64,000 nucleotides of DNA. Source: Chloromonas sp. AAM2. Lineage: Eukaryota > Chlorophyta > Chlorophyceae > Chlamydomonadales > Chlamydomonadaceae. Shown here in pieces: positions 26,701 through 38,700 of the stretch. The notes beneath the pieces are model-generated. The model did not search any database and was not told the origin of the DNA. It saw only the letters and a program-made list of their open reading frames with translations. The stretch spans positions 412 to 64,411 of the forward strand of contig QAXH01004362.1 in NCBI GenBank assembly GCA_004335635.1. Direction: 5' to 3'. The position numbers were made by a program, and so were the translations under genes. Numbering within the stretch: position 1 is the stretch's first letter; each line of letters opens with the position of its first letter.

Positions 26701-29700
26701 CATGGTGTGGCTGTGGCTGGTGAGTCGCTGCTCTGGCTTATGTTCTGCTTGGTTCAAACTTTGGACGTCATGTGCTGGTTGCTGGTTGCAGTTTTCTTCA
26801 TGGACGCTGTTGAGCACATCACGCGCATTGCCCGCATCCTGCGGCAGCCGCGCGGCAACGCCATGCTTGTGGGCGTGGGGGGCAGCGGGAAGAGCTCACT
26901 CACGCGCTTTGCGACATTTATTGGAGGGTTCAAGGTAAGCTATGCATTGCACGATTACAGTCCAAAGCAGACCATACTGGGCTTTGTGGTTCTACTTTTA
27001 TTTCCTCCACACCATGTACTGTGATATCTCTTCATGCGCCTTGACTCCTGCTGAGTTGCAAATCATGACTGTGATACGTGGCCCACATCCGTGCACAACA
27101 TGCCCGGTGCCATGTGCAACCACATGCACTGCCATGTATTTCTGAGTAGCGCGTGCTTCCTTATCTCCTTTTGGATTGCACATCATGAAAAGCATGAACA
27201 ACGCCATGTGTAGCATGCATTGTGCATGACGTGCAGATCTTCTCCATTGAGTTGACGCGCGGTTACGGCAGCAATGAGTTCCGGGAGGACCTCAAAAAGC
27301 TGTACCACACAGCGGGCATTGCGGGGGAGCCGGTGGTGTTCCTGTTCAGCGACTCACAGGTGGGACTGAGCCTTCCTTGATGTATCTTGATTGTACTCAT
27401 CAGGTGTGTGCGTCAGGTGGTGATACAACCGGCACGTGGTGATCCCGTTGGCAGTCTGGTGCCAGTTAGTCTGATCCACAATGCCGCCCTGAGCGTTCAA
27501 TTGTAATCATGGCACTGACTAATAACCAGCATGGTGTATGCATCAAGTGGTGATGCAACTGGCATCTGGACACGTTGCCAATGTCCATGTGTTGCTAGGT
27601 AGCATGAACCAGGCTCGGAGCGTTGGATTGTGATCATGGAAGGCGCATGGTGCGTCCATGTGCGTCCATTGTGCGTCCATGGGATGGAAATTAGGGTTTC
27701 TGCGACATGCTTTACTGGTCTTATGTATTGCCTGCCTGCCTGCAGATTGTCTCTGAGTCCTTCCTGGAGGACATCAACAACATGTTGAATAGCGGCGAGG
27801 TGCCGGGCATGTTCGCACAGGATGAGAAGGACAGGGTGTGCGCGGACATCCGGGAGTGGGTCATTGCACAGGGCATCAACCCAACAAAGGTAGGCAGGGT
27901 GTTGAGGAGTGGCACGCGCTATCTTGCGCTTGAGCTGAGCACAATGCACCACAGGTGCAGCTGTACGAAGTTGAGGTATGAGAATAGAGTGATTGCACAT
28001 CCTGCACGTACGCTTGGCACAAGGCACTGCAAGGTGTAGGGCACAGTGTCTTGCAATCAATCAGTCGTCCCAATGTTTGTTGGGAGATGAAGGGATGATG
28101 ATTGCGCATGCTCCGCATCAGGGATGAGGGTGCTGCACATGCTGGACAATAGGGGAAGGCTTGGGGGATTAAAGCGCTGGCATACCTGCGGACATGCTTG
28201 CTTGTTGAGGCTGCAAATGCTTTCCATCAGGGGGCTTGCAGCTACAAATAGCTTGCAGGCCCAAGGTTATGGTCCCAGGGTTTGCTTATTTGTTGAGGCA
28301 CTTGATTTGATGCGAGGGGAGATGCCTCATGCCCTGCCTGCCCTGTGTGCCTGCAGGACGCGTGCTACAGCTCCTTCATTGGGCGTGTGCGCGACAATCT
28401 GCACATCGTGCTGGCGATGAGCCCTGTGGGGGAGGCTTTCAGAGCGCGCTGCAGGCAGTTCCCCTCGCTCATCAACTGCTGCACCATCGACTGGTTCAGC
28501 CAGGTGCGGAGAGGGGCTAGGCAGCAGGGCTGTGCACCGCAGTGATGAGTTATGACGTCGCCAGCAACCCTTGGGACGTCTGTTCAATGTACGGTCTGCA
28601 AGAGCAGTTGCTCACTGTGACCGTCTTTAACTGTTGAACATGTCACATGAGTGTGGATGAGGCAAGAGTGATCACTGCCATGTGGCTTACCCTTGCGGTG
28701 CTTTGCAGTGGCCGGAGGACGCGCTGCTGTCTGTGTCCCGCAAGTTCCTGGCCGGGACTGACCTTGGCAGTGATGAGGTGAGAGAACAAGCACCATACAA
28801 GTGGCATTCATCCTGTCTTTCGTCCTGGAGAAGATTATGGAAATGATGCCATCGTTTCATTCTAGCACTATCCGGTTCTAGAGAAGCAATGTAACGATGT
28901 TGTTGTACAGATACATCAGCTGTCCCTCTCCTTTTTGATTGTTGCCAGCCAATAGAAAACAAAAGATGTTTGCCAGTTCTGGGACAGTTTTGATGAACTG
29001 CCCTAGAACCAGTAGCAGACTTGCAAATAGTGAGTGACTCAGTGGGTCTTGGGTTTAGGTCGTTTTTCAGATGTGTGGTTCAGTCGCAGCTATATGTACA
29101 AGAGCGGAGCACGACCCCCCACAACAGTCTTAAGGCCAACACTCCCCACTACTCAGAAAAGCACTGAGCGATACCTTGATTGGATGTACTTGGCGTCGAA
29201 GCTGGGGTCAGACATGGGTCATGGGTTCACTTGACACTCTGGGTTGTTTTTTACTCCGCCATGCATGCCTTTGACAGTGACTACGTGGCTGCTTGGTTGC
29301 ACTGTTCCTTCAGGTTCGAGAGGCCGTGGCGGGCATGTGCGTGTCCATTCACACGAGCGTGGCGGCCACCAGCGACCGGTTCTTCGCCGAGCTGCGGCGC
29401 AAGTACTACACCACGCCCAAGAGCTACCTCGACCTCATCAACCTCTACCTGCAGCTGCTGGGGGAGAAGAGGTGAGCAATGCAAGGCGGGCTTGCACGAC
29501 GGTGGCAAACTTTTGGTTTCTGTAGATTCAGGTTTGTTTCGTTTGTTGGACTTGTCAGCTTGTTTTGCAAGCGTCAAGGCTTTGAGATTCAGTGTTTGCA
29601 TGCATGTAGGGAAATATTTTCATGGACTCGGTTGGAAACCTATAGAACTTCCTTGTCTTGTCAGGCCACGTGTCTTCCTTCCAACCCTTGCCATGCCTTC

Positions 29701-32700
29701 CTGTCCCAGAGAGGAGAATCTTGTGGCCAAGGAGCGGTTACAGAACGGTTTGCGCAAGCTCCAGGAGACCAATGCGCTGGTGGACGGCATGAAGGAGGAG
29801 CTGGCGCTGCTGCAGCCTGTGCTAGCGGCTAAGAGCGGAGCGACCACTGAACTGCTGAAGAAGGTACGAGCAACGCCACACGTTCCAGGGCAGCATCCAG
29901 GCATGAGCCGAGCAATCAGATTGGTCAAGGGCCGTCCTCATTCCAGCATGTACATCAACACACGCTGACTGAAGTTGAATCTGACACGTCACATGTGTTG
30001 TTTGGCGTAGGACTGTGCTCATTCGTACTGGCAGTAACCTGTGCTGTGCATTTGCGGTTCATGTTGAAAGACCTATCCAGTGCTATGCGTGTTACTTGCC
30101 ACCTGTGAACCCGTACGCTGACTGAAGTTGTGACTGAATCTGAAGTCCGCGTGTCCTTCCCCCCCTGTGCAGGTTGCAGCAGACCAGGAGGAGGCTGAGA
30201 AGGTGTCCCGCACCGTGGGCGTGGAGGAGCGCGAGGTCAAGGCCATGGCCCGGGAGATCCAGGTGGTGGCGGACGAGGCCAAGGCCGACCTGGCGGAGGC
30301 AATGCCAGCGCTAAATGCTGCAGTGGATTCGCTCAAGGTGCAGGGCAATGGGGTGAAACCTGCACTGAAAGCTGAGTTGCACCCAGCCGACGGCCGCAGC
30401 CTGCAGTGCAGTGCGATGCCTTGTGGTGTAATTACAAGGCTTGTAGTGCAGTGCGGTACGTGTGATCAATTGACCTAATTTCTACGCTCTTGGCCTTTTG
30501 TGTGTTCTTTGTTGAGTGCAGTGACTTCAGAAGACTTGCTTGATAAGCAAATGGTTGACGGTTTTGCCAACTGGTTTCAATCGCAGCAGACCGTACAATG
30601 TATGTGGCCTGTGGTGTTCGAAGCAGTGGTTGACAAACCGGTATTGTTTTGCTCGCTTTTCCTTGCCCGCAGGCGCTGAACAAGAACGACATTGTTGAGA
30701 TCAAGTCGTTCCCCAAGCCGCCGCCCCTGGTCCAGATGACTATGGAGGCCGTATGCATCCTCAAGGGCGAGAAGCCCGACTGGGAAACGGCCAAGAAGGT
30801 GCTGTCGGACACAAACTTCATGCGCAGCCTCGAGGAGTTTGACAAGGATACCATATCGGTGAGTGCGGGCTGGGGCAGGCTAGGGCACAAGTGGATGTAC
30901 GCCCTGACCTTTTGTCAATGGCATGGCTGCTGACAAGTCGTGGGCTGAACATGCACAACTTCGCTGATTACTTGACTGCTGACTGCGCCCTGCCATGCAT
31001 ATCCGTCTGTCCAGGACGCGACCATCAAGAAGCTGAAGAAGTACATCGACGACCCCGCCTACAACCCGGAGTCCGTGGCCAAGCAGAGCCGCGCCGCCAT
31101 GAGCCTGTGCATGTGGTCCAGGGCCATGGAGGTCTACAACAGGGTGGCAAAGGTGGGGGGACATGCGGCGGCCTGTGTGCACCACCTCATGAGGCAGACA
31201 ATTCATGGGTAGAGCACCAAGGTGATAATGATAATAAGGATAGTAATGATAAAGATCAAAGAAGTAACAACACATCTGGGCTTACGTTGCTCAAGCTATC
31301 TTCAGCACATCTGGCCAGGACTGATTGCGTGCACCTGATGAGACAGCCAATCCATGGATAGAGTAAGGAGAGAACTACACATTTTCAAGTGATACTTAAA
31401 CCACACTCAAGGTACCCGGGTCATATGTATATTAATCATAACAATAGTCATAGTGTGATTGTGTGGTGTGGCGCAGGTTGTTGAGCCCAAGAAGGCCAAG
31501 CTGCGTGAAGCCGAGGAGGCACTGGCCGATGCAAACGCCAAGCTGGCCGACAAACAGGCCATGCTCAAACAGGTGGGTGACTTGGACAAGGATAGCAACT
31601 GCTGCAGCCTTAGTCTGCTGCCTGTTTTTCATACCATCCCAGCTTTCATGTCCCGTTGGACAGGAGCACAGGCGGGTTTTGCTGCCGACACAGCCTGTGT
31701 GCGCTACGAGAGTGGGACTGGCATGTGTGTGGAATGGGATTGCGCTACGTCGCACAGTCCTGAATAGATTGTCCCTTGCAATCGTATTTCCCTGCACAGG
31801 TCGAGGAGCGAGTGGCGGGCCTCAAGCGGCAGCTGGAGACGGCGCAGGGCGAACAGAAGGACCTGAATGATCAGGTGAATTCCCTTGTCATGGACTGGTA
31901 TTTGGTAAGGCAATTGGTTTTGACACTGGACTTGAGTACAGCGTGACTTGGATAGATGTCGAGCAATTGGTTTGGCATTGGAGTTGAGTGCAGAACGTTG
32001 GCAAGCGCAGTGCTGCAAGTATTGTTGTTGTACCGCCTTTTGGTTTGAACGTTGCTTTGCTTGTGTGTATGCAGGCTGACCTGACGAAGAAGCGCTTGGA
32101 CCGCGCCAGCAAGCTGACCAGTGCTCTGGCGGATGAGGGCGTGCGGTGGCAGCGGACCGTGGACTCCATACAACACTCAACCGACCTGCTGGTGAGGAGG
32201 GGAAGGCAGGGAGCAGGGGCTGGAACTGGTGTGGATAACAAGGGCAGCAGACTGAAGGCTCATGGGGGATCGGGCCTCGGCCATGCCATGTCACGTCTCG
32301 ATAGGTTCAGTGCCTGCGTTGGTCACCTGCCTTTGCTGTGTTGGCTGGGGTTACAACCTGCATCTACACCTTGTAAGTTGCAAGCATGCCACGCAGGCTG
32401 TTCAATGTTGTTGGACGTTTGTTTTTGGTTCAACATTTTTGTGTTTCTTGTGCAGGTTGGCGATGTGTTCCTGAGCGCCGCCTGCATTGCTTACTACGGC
32501 GCCTTCACGGGCGCCTACCGCCAGGGCCTGGTCCAGCAGTGGATCGCCGACTGCAAGGCGCGCAGCATACCCGTGTCTGAGGACAGCTCGCTGCGGGTCA
32601 CGCTCGCAACCCCAGTGGAGGTGAGAGGCCGCGCCCAAGGCCAACAGAGACAGGGAATTGGAGTTTGGGATAGAGTCAGCGGTCTGGCAGGGGCTGAGGC

Positions 32701-35700
32701 CAAAAGACAGAAAGTCCCAGAGAGGGTTTCAAGGCTGACATTCAGGACACACTACTTGCAGCCAGCCTTGACTGTTGTGGAGTTGCTTACTCTGGTGGGG
32801 TGGGTGCAACAAGTCTAAATTTGGTCTGGATCAGAGTCAGGACAATTTCATGGCTCATAACTCTGGAATGGTGCTGCAGTCCTTGCCACTGCCACTGATC
32901 TCGACTTGCTGGTGCGTTTGACACACTAGTGCATGCTCTCACGGGCGCTTCTTGTCACTTGTCACTTGCCTTCAGGTGCGCGAATGGAACCTCTGGGGCC
33001 TGCCCACCGATGACGTGTCCATTGACAACGGCATCCTGGTGACGCGGGGCAAGCGCTGGCCGCTGATGATCGACCCCCAGGGGCAGGCCAACACCTGGGT
33101 CAAGGCCATGGAGCAACGGAACGGCCTGCGAGTGGTCAAGCTCACGGACAGCTCGTTTCTAAGGACGCTTGAAAACTCCATCCGGATTGGAAACCCAGTG
33201 CTCATCGAGGTACGTGGGGAGTAACACTGTAACACTGGTGCCAGCACACTGCATACCCTGGTCTCTAGCGCAGCTGGTGGCGCACTGACAGGTCCTGGGT
33301 CCCAACCCGGGTGGAGGCGAGGGATGGACTTGCACACCAGCAGTCCCAAGAGCTAGTTCAGCAGCTGAGGTGAAACAGTAGCCCTTGTACAGGTCCGAGC
33401 AGCCACTAGACTGAAGGTTACTCCTGAAACAAAAACAGTTTGTCCAACAAGCTGTCAACGCCACCTACCCTGCAATGTACCACTGCTGCCTATCTACCTT
33501 TACAAGCACAGGGCTGCCAATCCGTATGGAGCTCTCCAGCGTCCTTAGCAAGGGGCTGTCAGTTAGCTTCACGACCCTTAAGCTGTTCCTCTGCTCCAGT
33601 GCCTTGACCCACGCGATGCCATGCTCCTGGGGGCCAAACTGGGGGACCAATGTGTGGTACTGGCAAGGAGTACGTCATCATCAATACACAAATGTCTGTG
33701 GTTTTGCAGCTTGCCTTGCAGTCCAATGGGTTATACAATCTCTAACACATTCAACCTGTGGTGTTGTGTGCTGCTTCAGGACGTGGGCGAGTCCCTGGAC
33801 CCCGCCTTGGAGCCCATCCTCACCAAGGCAGTGTTCAAGCAAGGCGGGCGCACACTCATACGCCTGGGCGACAGCGACGTGGACTATGACCCTAACTTCA
33901 AGGTGCACAAGTTGTAGGGGCAAGGCATGGTACAACTGCGTAATCTGAAGCTGAAGGGGCATGATAGGCTTGGTGGCGTTTTGAAGCACGTGATCAAGTT
34001 ACAGCAGGGGTTGCGTGCAGAAAGGCTGATCAAGAGGCAAAGGTGCAGCCTGTCATCTCCGCTGTGCACATTCTGTTCAACTGATAACCCGGCCCTACCT
34101 GGCATTGTTGTCGCTGCTTCCTTTTCCCTGTTGCAGCTGTACATCACCACCAAGATCCCGAACCCCCACTACCTCCCAGAGGTTTGCATCAAGGTCACCA
34201 TCATCAACTTCACAGTCACCATGAAGGTGCGGCACAGCGCGTCGCTGCACGAACTTGCCTTGCTCAGGGGCGCAGCCAGCATGTGCACACACAGCCCATC
34301 TGCAAGTGGCCACTGGCGCATGTCTGCTCCTTGTACTCCGCCCTGCACTGCATCACTACGCCTTCAAGACACCTTAACGCCAAGTGCGCATGCCTCTCTC
34401 TGTCAACGGCTTAAGCTCAGTCCACTTTGGAATGCTAACAACATGCAAGCAAATTTATCAGTGTGGACCTTGTCCCGCCTTCTCAGGGTCTTGAGGACCA
34501 GTTACTGGGCGAGGTGGTGAGGCGCGAGCGGCCCGACCTCGAGGAGCAGCGGGACAGGCTCGTGCTGTCGATCAGTTCCGACAAGAAACAACTGGCAGAA
34601 CTCGAGGATAAGGTGCGTGTGGTGTGCCCTGTGTCAAGGCCTGGCTGGCAGGTAGCCATGGTTGCTGTAGTCCATTGAGCCTGTCAACACTGGAGCCTGA
34701 ACGCAGGTGCAACTGTCAACCAACAACAGTGCCTGATAAACTGGACATACCATTCAAGGCAGGCACCGACCCCGGTTGCTTGTTTACTTTGGATGCCATT
34801 CGGCACAGGCTAAAAGTCGACATGATTGGCTCCGCTGACCCGCACCGTGCCTCCCTGTGCCCGTGCAGATCCTGAAGCTCCTCAAGGAGTCGCAGGGCAA
34901 CATACTGGACGATGAACAGCTCATCAACACACTCAACCACTCCAAGCTGACGTCATCAGTCATCGCAGTGAGTCAACAAGGAACAGGAGCCTCAACAGCT
35001 GCAGAGTTCAGTGGCAGCAACTTTTCTGCTGTCGGCCATCCACAGACAGCCACTCTCATCTCCAGCGCAGTGCACCAGTTTGACTTGTTGGCTGCATGGC
35101 TTGACGATCAGAGCACAGCATTGCCACTGGATTTGCCGCGTCGCCACAGTTCCTAAGTATAACCGGCCTTGGTAGCTCGAGGACACTGCATCCCATCCAC
35201 TGCATGTCTTAAACATCCACGTCACTGCTTTGTCCCCCTGTTGTTCAGAACCGTGTGAACGAGGCCGAGGTGACGGAGCGCAGTATCAACGAGGCGCGCG
35301 AGAGCTATCGGCCCGCCGCCACACGCGGGTCCATACTGTACTTTGTCATCGCGGACCTCAGCGCCATATCCCCCATGTACCAGTTCAGCCTGCCGTACTT
35401 CACACGCATGTTCAGGTGCGGGCACACCGGTCGCACGCATGCAGGGCACAGCAAGGACTGGCGTAAGCTGAGTGGCAGAGTGACACGCTGGAGCCTTGAC
35501 TAGCCTGTAGATTTCAGGCCTGACAGGCGATGGCAAAGGTTGTGGTGGCCTGAAGAATTGTGCACGACGAAAGGCATTGTAAGCCATATCAGCTGTATGC
35601 CCAAGCCTCAGCTGCAACGTCAGCCTATGATGTTTGTGTTGCTGTTGTGCTGTCCCTCTTCAGTTTCTGCATAGACAAAAGCGAGCGAGCCGATGACGTG

Positions 35701-38700
35701 CCCACACGCCTCAGCCTGTTATGCGAGTTCGTCACGCGCTTCATCTTCAACAACGTCAGCCGTGGCCTGTTTGAGGAGCACAAGCTGCTTTACTCCTTCC
35801 TGGTCACAACGTCTATACTCCGACACCCATCCAGGTAGGGAGAACGACTGGAAACAAGGGGGAAAGAAAGCGTGCAACAACTCTGGATAGATTCAGCCTT
35901 TCTGCATGTGAGTACCTGGCAGAACTTGTCAGAGAGTCACTCACAGCTGCGTAGGTGCAGCAGGCTGCAGGCAGACTGGTCAGAAACAGGTTGAGCGAAG
36001 AATGGCATGTGTTCAAACGAAAAGCATTGTGTGCCTTTCTGAGTGCCGTGCAGTGGAGAGATCTCCCCCGCGGAGTGGAACTACCTGGTGCGTGGCGTGA
36101 CGGGCCTGGTGCAGCAGGACCCGCGGCCCCGGCCCCAGTGGCTCAGCGACGCCAGCTGGACAGCGGTGCAGCACACTGACACGACACTTACGTGCATGGC
36201 CGGGCTGAGGTGCGCAAGCAACCTGGGACTCATTGCGAGCCACAGCCAGTGGCAGTCAGTCACTCCGTTGTGTGAGATAGTAATTGACGGACCGGCCGCT
36301 AAGAGTAGTTCAAGGTGAGACGAGTATGTGTCGCTTGGTTTTGATTGATGTGGCCTGGTTTGAGTGTCCTGTGCAGGGAGAGCGTGTTGAGTGAGAGCAG
36401 TGCGTGGGAGCAGTGGGCCGCTGCCGAGGAGCCGCACGGGCAGCCTCTGCCCTGCGGGTGGCAGGAGCGGGTCGGGGATGGCATCGGCAAGCTGCTGCTG
36501 CTCAAGACGTTCAGGGAGGAAAAACTTATGTTCGGTTGCGGCCAGGTGAGGCCGCACGACTGGTCACTCCACCAGTAACACGGTTGTGTCAGACCATGTG
36601 TTGTGTAACCCTGCCTTTATACGTTTATGGTGCTGTGCTGCATGATGCGACAACTCGCCTGTTCCTGGCTGTTGCGGGCGGTTACTGACCTGCGTGTGCC
36701 TGTCTTTCCGTGCAGTACGTTTCTGCCAAGCTGGGCCCTCAGTTCATGGAGCCGTCCCCCTGGACCTTGGACGATGTGTTCGAGGACACGAACGCGCAGA
36801 CGCCCGTCATTTTCATCCTGTCCACCGGCGCCGACCCCACCGCCCTGCTGCAGAGATTTGCCGAGAAGAAGGGCTGGGTGCTGGGCGAGCGCCTGCACAT
36901 GATCAGTCTGGGCCAGGGGCAGGGGCCCATAGCGGAGATGCTCATCGCCCAGGCGGCCAAGGCGGGGGACTGGGTGTGCCTGCAGGTGAGGCATGGTGCA
37001 GAGCCAGACATGGGCCGCTGGAACACAAGGGGGGCAACCAGTAGCACTGGTGCGGGGTTGCACTCTAGGACTGTCTATGCTATCACAACAAACAGCACAA
37101 GCACTTAATCCAGACGAGATGCGAACTATGCCCAAGCGTGCACACAAGAGGGCACCAGAATGGAACACAAGAGGGCAGCAGAAGGTCCTGCATGCTGAAC
37201 TGCCCAGTCCCACACCCTCACGCCCAGTGTGCCCTGCTGCCCGTCAGAACTGCCACTTGGCGTCCAGCTGGATGTTGAAGCTCGAGGAGAAGGTGGAGGA
37301 GCTGTCGCGGGGCAGTTCGGGCGGCAAGGAGGCGGTGCACCCCGATTTCCGCCTGTGGCTCACGTCCATGCCGTCGAGGGTGTTCCCGGTGCTGGTGCTG
37401 CAGGTGCGGGGGACAGGCAAAGGGGCACAGCAACGGCAATTAGGGGTCCCATGCCATGTAAGAAATCGGCATGGCCTGCACAAGCCATAAAAGCAAGGGC
37501 ATCAAGCATTGGTGGTCTGCCGTCAGGCTGCATCAACTTGGAGGGACGGCTCGTATGAGCGTACATTTGCTGGGCAGTGATCGTCCAGAGCCAGCGCTGA
37601 GGCGGCATTCAAGCTCTCCTGCCCCCTGCCACGGATGTAGACCAGTGAGAGTGATGTGTGCGTACATGGCATGTGCTGACCGCACGTCGCTCGCCTCATT
37701 GCCACAGGGTACCTGCTGAACTGGGCCCGCATGCATGGCATGCCGCTGACCGTGTGTTGCATTTTGTTTTACTGCTACAGAACGGCATCAAGCTGACCAA
37801 TGAGCCGCCCAAGGGTGTCAAGGCCAACGTGAGCCGCACCTACAACGACATGGCGCCCGACTTGCTGGACACATGCCCTGAGAAGCCAGAGGCATGGAGG
37901 AAGCTCCTCTTCTCACTCTCATTCTTCCATGCAGTCGTGCAGGTGTGTGACATGTGTGACAGGTGCCACATGCCGCTTTGAATGTTGCAAATGACCTCCT
38001 GTGCCAGTTGAGCATGTGGTGGACGTCTGACACGCACGGAAAGGCTATTTCAAGTGGGGCACCATGCTGTGTCACATGAGGGGGGTGTCACGCGGTTCTG
38101 CTGCGAACAAACGGTGCCAAGTCATTGCTCATCAGTGTGCGGCCTTCTGTTTCCAGTGCGCAGTCACACCACAGGCCAGCATAGCCTTGCTGGCCATGCT
38201 CACTTCTGTTGCACTCGTTGGTTGGCCCTGCAGGAGCGACGCAAGTTCGGTCCCCTGGGTTGGAACATCCGGTACGAGTTCAACACGAGCGACCTCGAGT
38301 GCAGCATGATGACGCTGCGCATGTTCCTCGCGGAGCAGGAGCACATCCCCTGGCCGGCACTGGAGTACGTGGTGGGGCAGATCAACTATGGCGGCCGGGT
38401 CACGGACGACCTGGACAGGCGCTGCCTCATGAGCATTCTCAGGTGGGCGGGACGCGCGTGGGACATGAGGGCTGGCTGATTGAACGTTATAAGTGTTGCA
38501 GGGCACTCCGGGGGCACTGGTGCAGAGTACCTTGACTTGTGCACTTGTGACCAGCAGACCCAGGTCTAACCAATGTTCCATCCAACGTTCATAGCAGTGC
38601 TGAGGAAGTTGACGTGTTCATCTTGAGCAGGAGGAGAGGGATTGATTTGTTGCTATCTTTTCTTCATTGGACAATGATCAGACCAGCCCTCAGTCTGGCT

